From assembly GCA_039881045.1 (NCBI GenBank), contig JAYWVB010000008.1, positions 620,001 through 684,000 on the forward strand: 64,000 bases of DNA, written 5' to 3'. Below are positions 47,610-59,962 of this stretch, piece by piece. The notes below the pieces were generated by a model. That model had not been told where the DNA came from, did no database searches, and worked only from the letters and a program-made list of their open reading frames with translations. This DNA is from Chaetomium olivaceum (Eukaryota > Ascomycota > Sordariomycetes > Sordariales > Chaetomiaceae). Both the position numbers and the translations under genes were made by a program. Each line of letters begins with the position of its first letter. Position 1 is the first letter of the stretch.

Positions 47610-50600
47610 ATGGCTGAAATACCAATGTTCCCCATGACTCCCCAGTCGTCTCCCCAACATCGGCTGTCCGGGTTAACTGCTACCAGCCAAGATGACCGTG
47701 CTCGGGATGATGCGCAAGACCTCCGTCGTCGTCAAAGCGTTCGTTTTATGGGACCATGCTCGGCCCAGACGGCTGGCGGAGAAATGCATACCTCCGGCAG
47801 CTCCAAGGACATGAACCGCGACTCGGCAAACACACAGGAAGAAGACCGTGAAAAAGGAACCCAAGACACCAACGAGGATCGAAACACGAAGGCACCCAGT
47901 CCTCCCAGCAGGGCACCACCACCGGTTCCCTTGCCTCACACCGCCGCAGGTTACCTGAATTCCCTCGCTGCCGCCGAGGAATACTACACCCCCGAGGACG
48001 ACATAGCATCTGCCCCGTCCTCGTATCGCCGTCTTCACAGATCCAGGTCCATGTTCACCGATTCTCCCGGCACTAAGTCTTTGAAGTCGAGGCCGCCTCC
48101 CGCATCGGCGTCCCGCAGATTCTTTCGCTCAGATCCCAGCGATGTCAAGCTCTCGCACGATGAGCCCCCTACTCTAAGAGCTCCTAAATCAATGAGCTTT
48201 TTGAGTAGCCGGAGGTCGCAGTCTAGATTTAGTACTAGTCGAGACCGGAGTGCCTTGGACCCGAAGCCCTCCAACTTGTCTGAGGTCCCGGAAAATACAT
48301 CGTCGATTACCCAGCAAATCACGCCACGCCTCAGGCACAAGTCTTCCATATTCTTCGGGTCCTTGAGTCACCAAGCCGGCCCAAAATTGCAAAAGACTCT
48401 CCGCGGCAGCAACTTCACGGAAGACCTAGGGGAGCCAAGTTCTGCCCCTCATAGCTACACGGAACAGTCAAATACACTGAGACTAAGGGCCAGGAAGGTC
48501 TCTCACTCACTCAAAATCAAATTAAAGGGATTGTTTTCTGGCGCCAAATCTGAAGAGGGGGGAGGTTCAATCCCTTGCCAACACGTCGAGGCCAAGCGAA
48601 GTCATGTTACACCCATTCATACTCCAAATACCGACGACAAATCAACCGCTGATGCAGATGGTGATCTGACAAGGGTGTCTACCCTTCGCGTGGTGCCACC
48701 GGAGCTCGCTCGTTCCAACAAAACAGGCATGGAGAGCCTAAAAAGCGAGCAAGACCGCATTGTATCAGATGGCTCGTCACTAACAAGTTGGGCACACTCC
48801 GGGCCAAGCACCCTCACGAGCCAGGAACAGCAACAATGGAGGGAATGGGAGAAGCAGCGCCTCTCCGTTATTAGAGAGAACGGCGCGCATGCCCCATCAC
48901 CCTCCATCCGGAGGCGAGTACTCAGTTCGGGACTTTTCCAACCCCCTGACGGTACTGCCGACAACCCGGTTGCTGCTGGCCCGATGGTGGATAGCCAACG
49001 GATTTATTCGGCTCTCGTAAAACGTATGCAGACTTCGGATACCGAAACTGCACAGGATCATGGGTCTGAACGTTCGGCATCGGCTGGTGAGGAAGCTGGG
49101 GAACCCTCTGGTGAAACACCAGACACGATCCGGCATGTCATCCCGGAGCGGAAGTATCTGGTGGCGTCTCGCGACATTCATACCCCGACACGATCTTCCA
49201 AGAGACCAAGTTTGTCTCGCAAGGCCAAGCTTGAGAGTGAAGAACTCGACAACCTTCATGCGGTGAACCGCGGTTCTCCATCCAGTTACCGAAGCAGACA
49301 CAGTGTCGATTTCGCTGATGAGAAACCAACATCTGCTGCCACCGCGGTTGCAAGCCGTTACAAGGATACCCAGGGAGAGTTGGAAGTGGACAACAATGAC
49401 ATATTTACCCAACAGCGCGCTCGTCCAGACTGGCCGAGAGTTGCTGGCAGTCCGGCGTCACACCTCTTCAGGGCGGGAAGCCCTTACCGTCGCGCGCTTA
49501 GAAAGTCGATGCAGGAGGAGCAAAATGCCTGGGCGCAGCAGAGCTCGGTCAGGGACCAGGACTCTCAGATACCGGGACCCAAGTTCATCACGGGAGTAAC
49601 GAAGGTAACGTCCCCGAGACGGATTCCGACTCGGCCAAGGATCTCGATTACTCAGAAAGTGTCTACTCCTCAGATGAGGGCGACCGTGGCGCTAGGGCAG
49701 CAAATGGGAACAGCGCCGCCAACACACCCACCATGTATCGTCCAGGGGGCCGCCGCGAGACTTCAACGGCTAGCTCAGTAGACTGGAAGACCTGGCTGTC
49801 AGCCAATGTGGACAAGCTCGAACCAGCTCCATCCCCGTCTAAACAGCCAACACACGCAGAGCGGGCCCTACCACCTCTGCCCAAGAAACTACACCCCACC
49901 GCCGCCAGCCGCTTCCCATCGCTCCGTGGCCACGTCCGCGAGCAGGCCCAGATGGACGACGAGGACGACCGCGATCGTGGCCGGGGTCACAGCGACGAGA
50001 AGAACAACACAAACGATGCAAACGACGTCTTCCAACCCACCCCGACCCAGAAGCCCGCCAGAGAAACCACAACATCCACAACCATACCAGCATCAGCATC
50101 AACAGCAACAGCAACATCAACACCCCTCAGCCAAGTCCCAGTCCAACCCAACATCATCGTCAGCCCCTCCCCGCTCCGGCACTCCATCTCGGTCAACAAG
50201 CGTGCCACGCCCCCTACACACTCCAACCACGCCTACGGCGGCTACGGCGCGGAACCAGCCGTCGGAGGTAACAGGTTGCTAGTAGAAAACGAGAGCCCCA
50301 CCCGCGCACCACCACCGCCACCAACTATGCCGCCGCCGATACCCCCTAGGAGCAAGATGCGGCCGGAGCCGCTGCGGATTGTGCGGGGTGGTTTGGGGTT
50401 GATGGGCCATGGTCATGGTCAGGGGCACGGCCAGCATCACGTTTAGGGTCGGGATCAGAGTCGGGATCAGGGTCGGGATCAGGGTCGGGGTTATGGTTAT
50501 GGTCAAGGTTATGGGCAGGGGCAGGGCTACACGCAGGGTTATGGCTACAGTCAGGGGTACGGTCAAGAGTACGGTTCGGGTCATGGTCATATTCATGGTC

Positions 50601-50908
50601 AAGGTGTACTAGGCGGCGCGAGGTATTCGGGAGCAGCGAGTCCCGCGCCGTCGTCGGTGCTCTCGAGTCCGGGGTTGACCGAGGCTGTGCAGAGGCAGTT
50701 TGGTGGTTTGGTGGCTGGTGTCGTTGGTGGTACTGGGATTGGGACTGGGTCTGGATCTGGATCTGGATCTGGTGGGAACCAGGGTGTGGCTGCTGGTGGT
50801 GCTTCTGGTTGGAGAAGGGGTATCGCGGAGGTTTTGGGGGATGGCGACGAGTGGGAAGGGGAGCGGGGAGGGAGAGGTGGGAGAGATGAGACGGTTGCGT
50901 TTGTGTGA
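47610..50908 (+). CDS. Long disordered fungal protein interrupted by an in-frame TAG and one frame break
   Basis: The frame starting MAEIPMFPMTPQSSPQHRLS continues with DLRRRQSVRFMGP and long Ser/Arg/Pro-rich, low-complexity sequence typical of intrinsic disorder. A basic patch (LRLRARKVSHSLKIKLKGLF) may bind membranes or RNA, which is a guess. Near 49598-49605 the frame shifts; one added base gives ITGVTEGNVPETDSDSAKDL and continues with VDWKTWLSANVDKLEPAPSP. A TAG at 50444-50446 then stops the frame after a His/Gly/Gln run. The same frame is open for another 154 codons, reading Gly/Tyr/Gln repeats and then SSVLSSPGLTEAVQRQFGGL, which looks like real protein, to a stop at 50906-50908. Total is 1,099 codons including the TAG. 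Function is unknown. Confidence 0.65.
50447..50482 (+). repeat. 12-bp tandem repeat (three units) next to the in-frame TAG
   Basis: GGTCGGGATCAG, AGTCGGGATCAG, GGTCGGGATCAG, encoding G/S-R-D-Q. The TAG occupies the codon position held by CAG at the end of each unit. Confidence 0.85.
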
Positions 50909-51454
50909 GTGATGGTTTTGGTGAGTGATGTGATGGTTGGCCGGTGATGTGACGAGTTTGGGAAGGAGGTGAAATGAGAGGGAAAGCGAGAGGGCCTGGA
51001 GTGGCTAGTTGAAGTTAAAGGTGTTACTAGTATGGTGCTGAATCAAGGGTGTGAGATTCTACGTTCTACGAGGGGGTAAATTCATTTGGTTGGTGTGAGG
51101 AGACATTGGGTTAGTTTAGATATGACTAGAACCTGGGATACTGCGAAAAAGTAGTTACTGGTAACTTGGTGATTGGTTCGCCTCGAATCTTGTATTGTTT
51201 GCAGCTGCGTGAATGATTACATGTGTGGTTTGAATCACTCGCGTGTTTGGTTACGCCCTGCTAATTAATACTGGTAACATGGTTGCAGTTCTTGTGTGTA
51301 TTTAGTTATAACTACAAGTCTGACCTCGATTACCCGAGGCGGTTCTTCCCATAATATTCGAGGAGCAAAAATAATAAAGTCAGGCAACTAAACATTAGAC
51401 GTGAAATAGCAACGGTTTAAGGCAGCTCTCTTCGGAAAGACGGGCCCCTGAACC
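50909..51454. other. Convergent intergenic region
   Basis: 3' flanks of the disordered-protein gene and the FAD oxidoreductase. Moderately AT-rich. No gene was seen. Confidence 0.6.
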
Positions 51455-53549
51455 CTACAAGTCCCTGTCCTCCACGCGGCACAGGCGGTCGTCCACTTGC
51501 TCCCACCGCTCGTTGCCCACGCAGGGTGTGCACCAGAACACATCGTCAGGGTCGACGGCCCGCTTGATCGAGACCCTGTGCCCAGGCGCGTGGGTTAGCA
51601 AAGATGGTGATCTTGAAAAGAGGCGGTGGACAGGTGGATACGTACAGTCGCTCATAGTTCGAGCCCCAGAACTCCTTTTGCCAGTTCGGTTCGCGGTAGT
51701 CGGCCTATGGGAGGGTGGGTGTTAATATGGTCTGGGGGTTGAAAGGCTAGGCTGGTATAGGAGGGGTGTGAGTAAGGACTGCAAACGTACCTCGTTCATG
51801 TACGCGCCCATGTTGGGTGCCAGCTCCCTTAGCGCCGCCACGCGCTTCTGAACCCGCGCCTCCGCATCCCTAGCAGCAGCAGCGTCGAGAGGGTCGAACG
51901 AGACACCAAAGGTCGCGTGAACGTAAGCTTTCCGCCATGCCGGCAGAACCGCGTTTCCGGTACAGCCCCTCGGCTTCGCGTTATGTACGCCCTTTCCAGA
52001 GATCAGATAGGCTGTCGAAATTTCACCATCGGTAAAGCGCTCGAACGCCTCCGAGAGTCTGGTCAGGTTCTTGGTCAGGGCATCTCGGTCGAGCAGCCTC
52101 GAGCCGACATGGCTGTTCTCGCCGGCCGAGGTAGTGTCGTAGTTCTCCGAGAACCAGCCGAGGAAGGATGGGTACGACTTGGGCTCGTAGTAGATGGTCA
52201 TAAACAAGTCCGGCCAGGTGGCCTTCACATGCGCAAATATGGGGTCCCACAGCTCGCGCAGCTCCTCGGGCGCGGCGTTCTGCAGCACGCCGCTAAAGAC
52301 GATGCCACCTATGGTGGTATTGCCGCCATCTAAGGGGTTGGCAAGTTGGCGAAATACGTACGAGTAGCCGGAAAAGCCCTGATCGCCCATAGACGGGAGC
52401 TGGCTGAGGACGTAGGCAATCATGTCGAAAATGGGGCGAGGGTCTTCGATCTGCGGGGTGGCGATGACAGCGGTGCCAGATTCAAGCTTGGGGGTTGGAA
52501 AGGTTTTCATTGTAACCGACGTCATGACGCCGAAGGTCGAACCGCCGCCCTTTTCAGAAGTAAAAGGTTAGCTATGTGTAAATTCCGATAAAGGGGGAGA
52601 GGATCCACTTACACCGCGCATGGCCCAGAAGAGGTCCTGGTTTTGGCACTCGTTGGCGGTTACGATCTTGCCATCTGGCATGACTACTTCCATTTCGAGG
52701 ACCTGGTCTGCAGCGAGACCATGGCTCGGTGCTAGCAAGCCATGACCTGCGCCCATGACATAGCCGCCCACGGAAACTGTTTTCCCACCGCCTCCGATGA
52801 CCGTCTGGTTCAGGAGGTCGAGGGCACTATACAGATCGAACATCTGGGTACCGGCACCAACAGTAACGGCAGTACTCTTGATGGTGGCTTTACAACCCTT
52901 GGGACGGAACGAGTCATGGGTCTTGAAGTCTTTCATGTGGTGTGTCCAGATCGACAGCGAGTTGGGAGCCACTGAGCGGCCGATGTAGTCATGGCCAGTG
53001 CTTTTTACAATGAGTCTGACGTTGTGCTTTTTGGCTATGAATGGAGAAGGTCAGTGCTACAGCAGGATAGTGGTTGTTGGCTGGTGTTGTCTCACCAAAC
53101 TGAACTCCCAGCTGGACATGGCGTGGCTCTGTGGCATTTATAACGAAGACAGGATATCCTTGACCGCTGCATGGAGTATTCTCGAATGGAAGGCAGGAGT
53201 CGTTGGTCCACTGGTTCCAGTCGACTGAGATGGGATCGGCTTGGTGGAACTCGTAGGTTGACCATCCTTTGCGGACGGCTTCGCATTCTGTGGCGTCGTA
53301 GGTTCCTTGTCCGGGATGGCAGACAGCTCCTGGAGGAGTTGGTTGCAGCAGTCTTCCGGCAAGGGAGTCATTGAGACGGTCCCAGTCTTGGGCTGACGGC
53401 CAGGCTGGCGTTCCGGGGACGGCTTTACAGGAAGGAGAGTTGTCGTCGTGTTGTCTCGTCTCGAGAGAGGGAGTCAGTCCAGCAGCCACAGCGAGAACCG
53501 AGGAGGCAAGCTGCAGGGCAGAGAGGAGACGACCACACATCGGAGACAT
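51455..53549 (-). CDS. Secreted FAD-linked oxidoreductase (PCMH/BBE type)
   Basis: Five exons (53096-53549, 52613-53034, 51791-52549, 51646-51704, 51455-51575) encode 604 residues with an intact frame. A signal peptide (MSPMCGRLLSALQLASSVLA) precedes a Cys-containing N-terminal segment. The FAD-binding PCMH domain has KKHNVRLIVKSTGHDYIGRS, where the His is the expected covalent flavin site, plus GAGTQMFDLY, GGYVMGAGHG and GLAADQVLEMEVVMPDG. The C-terminus has the berberine-bridge-enzyme signature NYERLVSIKRAVDPDDVFWC. No Cys is seen at the usual second flavin-attachment site, so a single covalent link is likely. These enzymes oxidise sugars or secondary metabolites with O2. No pathway genes surround it, so the substrate is unknown. 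Confidence 0.9.
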
Positions 53550-55466
53550 GGTGAAGAGGAAGGAAGAAGATGAGATGGAGGGAGAGAGAAGAAGAGAGGT
53601 TTAAATGACGGTCAAGCGCAACCTGGAAGTCAAGCAAACTTTGATGTGACCTGTCAAAATGCACTTAATGCAGTCATGGAACAGAACCGAACGAAAAGGT
53701 GGGGGAAGGCACGATGCCTGGGGGATCTGCTCATTGTCTCCTCTTTTCCTTCCTCTCCCAGACGGCGCCAGTCTCGTTATATATTTTCCATGATACCTTG
53801 ACAGGTGGTTATGCCCATCGAGAACCCTCCATAATTGGGATTGCAACCTTGCTGCAGCCCGTCGCATGCTCACAACCCCAGTCTCGACCGTATTGATCGC
53901 AAACGCATCCCGTTGGACAGCTCCCGAAAGCAAGGGACCCACCTCCCGTCAGCTCGCCAGCCATTGCCAGCCCCAAAAGGCTTGCTTGACGCGTCGGTCA
54001 TCCGGTGGATCTTGAAGCCGGCCCCGCCAGGAACAGAGTCATCCACTGGACTTACCGCATTCAGTTGCTACCAGCGATCTCATAGGGCGCCGCCACTGGT
54101 TTCCTTCCAAGGTTTGTCGGCATCTCCACACAATCAGCTCCCGCCGCCGTGGTCGTGCCTTTGCGACGGATACGGTAGACGTCTTGGCAGACTACACAAG
54201 GTTTGAATTCGAGTGTATTCATAATCGTCCATGCGAGATTGAATGAAGCCATTGCGTATGCCGTATATGCGCCCCGAACCATACCTCGCCTTGTCTTGTC
54301 GGATCGCAGCAAGCAGGGAAGCCGCCCGCCCGTGAGCCACGCCTAGTTCGGCCATGTGTCGCCTATGAATCTGCCTTGCTTGTCGTCGTCATTGCGTTTG
54401 TCGTCCAACCGGGGAGTCGGGTTTGGAAGAGCACGCAGGATGGCTTGATTGGGCGATTCGACCTTGTGTGGAGTCGAACAACCGGTGGGTTTCGAGGTCG
54501 GCGGCAGGCCTCCGGACTTGTGCACTCCATCAATGGAACCGGGGCACTCCGAGTGCCGCATTCGGGGAACCCGGCGATCCGAGGCATGCCGAGGAATTGG
54601 TGCCGTTGTCGAAGCTCTTTGCATATGAATAACTACCCGTGGACCCAAGGGAGTTAACCACCATCAGGCTGGGAATGACAAACAAGCTGAAGTCAACGCC
54701 GCAAGCAGTTGGTCGCAGAGTCTCCCACACGCCGCATCTGCGACCACCCAGCCCAGTGACGGTTTCGGCCCCCCACACTCCCGAGCCGCGTTTTATTGGT
54801 GTGCAACCATTTTGTTGAAATTGACACCTCATCGTCGTCACCATGGTCATCGGGTACAGTCAGCAGTCTTGACCTCGACGTACGAACCTAAACCATCAGT
54901 CCACCCTGGATATTGAATACCGCGGTTTGTCGATATCATCTTTTTAGATATCGTACAATAACAACCATGCCATTGTTTCCTTTCTCTTCTCTCTTTTGCT
55001 TTTTTTCGTTTTTTTTTGCGTGGTGGTGTACGGAGCAGTACAGATTATGTGAAGAGTGTTCAGGTTCGAGTTTGTAAATAACGTACCAAAGGCGTATGTT
55101 CCTGGTATTTTATCGCTCTTGGCGTGGGTCTCTCCTGAGGCCACATGCCAAGCCTGCCACAAGCCATTAATTACGCACCTCCCCCTCCCCCTGTCAGCCT
55201 AGGCCAAAGGCCAATGCCAGCTATTACGCCCGCAATTTCTCCCATGACATTTTTTGTTGGCACCGAACCACATCTTTCACAAAGGGGCGCCGATGACAAC
55301 CATCACTTCACGCTGGGACGCAGTACACTGGGGATAACTACGACTTGTCATATTTGCAGTCTTGTAATCCCGTGGCTCCCGAAGTGTGTAACTATCCCCT
55401 GACGAATCCTCGGCACACGACCCAACGCTATCTACCTCTACCCTACCTCTACTTTGCTCGACCACC
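53550..55466. other. Long intergenic region between divergent FAD oxidoreductase and EFR3
   Basis: 1.9 kb containing both promoters. Poly-T/A tracts lie at 54980-55020. Open frames are short, overlap on both strands and show no motif. Confidence 0.5.
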
Positions 55467-58400
55467 ATGAACGCCATTCAGCAAAAGTGCCGCCCGAAGC
55501 ACCAGGTGCTTGTGCTGAAATGTTATCCGCGAACTGCCAAGGGCGCCGTCGATGTCAAGCCGAATTCCAGTGAGCTCAGCTACCTGCTGTTCTACGCCCA
55601 GTCACGGCGGTCCAAGATCCAGAAAGTTGGCAGCTTCCTCGAGAAGAAGACGGCCAGCGATGTCTGGCGCCAGCGAATAGGGTAGGCAATGCCTGGGATT
55701 TGGGAAAGGTCTCCATAAAAACAACCTCGGGCTAACTTTGCGGCTCGATAGGAATGTCCAGGTCACGCTGCAAATCCTGACGGCCCTGATCGAAAAGACG
55801 CCCAAGGACCTCCCCCTCTTCGCATCATGTGTTCTCCAAATTCTCGAACAGATCCTCAAGTCCCGCGACATCACCATGGTGGAGTCGTCAATTCCGACCT
55901 TTGAAGCCTTCTGCACCCACCATGACCCGACCTCGCTCCTGGCCGACCAGGCCTACTTGCGCCAGTACCTCTACGTCGTCCAGCAGTACGCTTCCCTCGC
56001 CTCTACGCGCGCCTTCGCCGGGAAACTTGAGCCTAGCAAGCCCATTGCCTTGCGCTGGAGGAACACGGGTCTGAAGGCCATCAAGAGCGTTGCCTCGTCT
56101 GACACCCTCTCTTCCGTCGCGACGGAGCAGTACGACTTGGCCGTCCCCATGATACTCGAAAACCTATGGACCGACAACGAGGATTTTCTCGACGTCTTGC
56201 ACCAGCGGGCCGAGATGGGGGAGAAGCTCGGCGGCACGCTCTTGCGGAGACGGACCAGCGTTGCGACGGTGCAAACGGCCGAGAGCGAGTCCAACACGAA
56301 CCCCATCGCGCTCGCCGATACCGCCGTGGACATGGACAAGCTGGCCGAGGAGGACACCGGGGTGTTGGCTATGGAGTGCTTGAGGCAGCTCTTTGTTGCT
56401 ACAAACCGGTCACAGGTTCATGCCGCTACGGTTGCGCTCCTCAAGTTTATTCAGGAGCGTGTAAGCCAGCAGGAGGAGGTGGTCAGAACGGATTCTGACG
56501 GGCGGGACAGTGGCTGGGCTGTCAAGATGTTCCTCCTGGCCGCCCGATGGGCTCCCGTCGCCGACCGCTTCACCATCCTCGTCACAGCGATGGATTCGCT
56601 CGCCCAACAACCCCTGACCGACGATGCTCTGCAGCAACACGTCGTTCTAGCTGCTATGATCGGCGCGCTCCTGCGATCTGATATCAACTTGATCGGTTTG
56701 AGTGTTATGGATGTTCTACTTCAGCTCATTGCCCACATTCGGAAGGTGGTGCAGATGCCGGGGGACCCGAACAGCATGCGGAGCGAGCCGCATCTTCCGG
56801 GGGAGCCCGATCCCCGCGCACAAACCGGTCTTCAGTTCGCCGACAAGGCGGAGCAGGCCGTGGCCGAACGCAAAAATGTCCTGTTCCGGCTCCAGGAATG
56901 CATCGGAGACCTGGCCACCCATGTCTACTATGCCGACCAGATTTCAGACATGATCTCCACCATCCTGCAAAAGCTGAGACCTACGAGGTCTAACAGCACA
57001 TCGGGCTCACCTCCCGGAGACAAGGCCGACACCCCTAAATCGTCCGTGAACGCCCTTGGAGATGAGCATCATGTCGATTCCTTGTTCGCCCTGACCGCGG
57101 CGAAGATCGCCGCGCTGCGAGCTATTAAGTCAGTTCTTCTCGTGGCTAACCCGCGGACCAAGATGAGCGGGAACCTTGGCCTATCGAGGAGTCACGTCCC
57201 AATCCAGATCTGGGATGGCACCCAGTGGCTGCTGAAGGACCAAGACGGCCTTGTCCGGAAGGCCTATGTGGACGCCGTGATGACATGGTTGGACCGCGAG
57301 ACGACGAGCGCCGATTGGAAAGCCAGAGACGAGACGGCTCGGCCCATGCACAAGACCCGGGAGCTGCAAGGCGCTGCGCTGGCGAAGCGGGCCGTATCTA
57401 GTGCCTCGGCCCGCGAAAAGCCCGTCAAGGCACCCCGGTCGCACTTCTTGCAGCTCCTCCACCTGGCTATCTACGATAATGCCATCGAGTATATCGACTA
57501 CGAGACCGATATCCTGCTTCTTCACGTTCTGCTGGCGAAGCTCGTAGACAAGCTCGGCGTGAACGCCGTTCGCTACGGCTTACCCATGATTTTCAGGCTG
57601 CAGGAGGATATTCAGGATGCCGAGACGCCGATCCACAAAGTCCGGCTGGGCAGTCTGGTGCATGGCTACTTCTGGATGCTCACCGAGAAGTTTGATTTTG
57701 AGGGGACGGTCATAGGGCGGGCGATCCACAACGAGATCGTCCGGCGCCGCAGCAAGAACTTTTGGGTCGATGGTGTCAACCTGCCGGTTCCCCTCCTCGA
57801 CCTGGTGGGGACGCCAGGAACGGTCCAACGCCAGCCGAAGCTGCCATCTGACGAAATCCAGTCGGAGGCCCTGCTTCCCTTCGACGAGCGATTGGGGCTG
57901 GTGGAGTGCGTGTGCACGGCATATCAAGAGCAGACCATGTCGCCGCCGCAAAGCCCAGCCGCTAGCCCCGGCCGCAGCTTCTCGCACCCCATGTTGGGTT
58001 CGAACCCGGGCGCCATCCCGAGCATCGAAACGGAGCACGAGGTTCCCGATCATATCCGCGAGCAGATGCTCAGCGAGTGGACCCGCGAAGCCGTTCTCGC
58101 AGCCGTGCAAACCGCCAGCAAAACCGCCTCCCTCAATGGGTCTCGGTCGGGAACGACAGGAACCAACCGCTTGAACGCCAACGGCGGATTGGCAGCGAAC
58201 GGACACAACCCCAGAGCGGACAGGTCCTCGCCGCACGGCAGCGGCACGAACCTCCGCCCGTCCACTTCACCCATGGGCGACGCGATGCGCAAATCCAGCC
58301 TCCGCGGACACTCGCCCTCGCCCGCCAGCAACGGCGACGCCAAGGAACAGGTCACCTCAGTCGAGCAGCTCAAGCTGGTCCTATCGGGCCACTTGCAGCC

Positions 58401-59085
58401 GCCACCGACCATGCACGGCCCCCCCGCCTTCCAGCACGACGATTCCAGCAGTGACAGCCTCGTCAGCTACGACATGACCCCCAGCGAACTGTCCTTCAAC
58501 CCGGCCACCCTCCCCGGCGGCATGGCTGACCCGCAACAGCCCCACCACCAATCCTCCCCCGACCACCACACCCACGCCCAACAACGCCCCATCTCCCGCG
58601 ACCGCAAGAGCTCCGTCTCCGGCGGCGGCCCGCTCAACACCCACCCCACACTAGACGACAGCAACGATGACAACCTCAGCGTTGACGACGACGACGACGC
58701 TGTCCCCCCCGTCCCGCCCATCCCTACAGGTCTGATGCCCGAGGGCGGCGGCAGCCCCAGTGGTGGACGCGTGTTGTCAACAAACAAGGGACAGCAGGAC
58801 CGTGCGGCGACGCTGCCGAGGCCGTCGACTTCGAAGAGGAGTGTTAAGAGTAGGGGCGGTGGTGGTGGTGGTGGTGGTGGTTTTGGGGGTGGGGTTGGTG
58901 GTTTGGGCGGCGGAGTCGGGGGTGGTGAGCACCGCGCGCTGTCGAGCTCGTGGGCGTCGGTGGGTGGGGGGGATGACGAGAAGGTGCCTGCGATGGATCT
59001 GAGTGCGCTGTTGAAGGGGATTGATGCGCATGTGGGTGAGGACCAGCAGGGTGGGTTTGGCGGGGTTGCGAGACCACCTTATTAG
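55467..59085 (+). CDS. efr3: EFR3 homologue, plasma-membrane anchor of the PI4-kinase complex
   Basis: Two exons (55467-55681, 55752-59085) encode 1,182 residues with an intact frame. The basic start MNAIQQKCRPKHQVLVLKCY, with Cys residues suitable for palmitoylation, is followed by VKPNSSELSYLLFYAQSRRS and KIQKVGSFLEKKTASDVWRQ, the conserved Efr3 N-terminus. Armadillo-like helical repeats run to about residue 750. The C-terminal third is disordered (Ser, Pro, Gly, poly-Asp and a poly-Gly run at 58857-58880). Yeast Efr3 recruits the Stt4 phosphatidylinositol 4-kinase complex with Ypp1 to the plasma membrane to make PI4P. Confidence 0.92.
58857..58880 (+). repeat. GGT trinucleotide repeat (poly-Gly) in EFR3
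   Basis: Eight GGT units encode Gly within the disordered C-terminus, followed by more GGT-rich sequence. Confidence 0.75.
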
Positions 59086-59962
59086 GTGGTGTCTTGCCTA
59101 GGAGGTGGCTTGTTAGGTGGGGCTGGGCTGGGTTCGCAGACTGTCTGTTGGTTTGTTTGTCTACACTCTAGAGCGGCTTCCTCGGGCAGCATGCCTGGCT
59201 GAATAATTGTGGTCCGTGGTTTTACAGCGAGTTGGTGTATGTTTTGGCAAGGCGAAGGGGATATTCATAGCATGTGTATTGTATTTGGTGGTTAGGGATA
59301 AGGTGATACATATGGAGATTGGTTTGGAGTTAGCTTCACCAACATGTCTTTGCTATTCCTTGTTTTACTAGGCGGAAGTTCTTCAAGATTGGTTTTTGCT
59401 CTTTAAGATGAGAGTTTACTAGGAAACATTTGTTTAATCAGAAGAGTCTTGACTTTCACAAGACCGAGCATCTTTAGCTATGGCACACTTTATAAAACCC
59501 TGCATAGAACTTTGTTGGGCACGGAAGTAAAACCAAAGTGAGAATAAACAGGCATTAGTGTTAGATATTGACCACCTCATGAAACAATACACCGTCTGCG
59601 ATGTAAGCTCCAGCACAGCCAAGTCCATGTTCACCTCAGGGATGTTCACCCCAAGGCCCAGACTTGTGAGAACCCCCAGCTCAAGCACCACTTTGTGACG
59701 TCATCTCCCACCGCCCTCCAATCGGTGAATTTCCAGCCAAGCTCCCCTTGCTAGCGCAGTCCCCCGAAAAAGAACCCCTGCTGACGGTAAGAGCCGAGCC
59801 GAGTCTGTCGCCAAGTTAGAAAATGTTTCTTGAGCTGAAAGTACCGCTATCGTGGTCAACAACCAGCGGTCCCTTCGGCATATGTACCCAATTCCACGGT
59901 GTGCATACCCGATACACCAACTCTCACTCCCTATACCGCCACTACCGTTCAAGGGCTTCAAC
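59086..59962. other. Intergenic between EFR3 and ATP12
   Basis: Tandem plus-strand genes; this is the EFR3 3' flank and the ATP12 promoter. AT-rich around 59220-59580. No gene was seen. Confidence 0.55.

Noticed and set aside
53699..54850. Multiple short frames in the FAD oxidoreductase-EFR3 spacer
   Set aside because: All short, mutually overlapping and without motifs.
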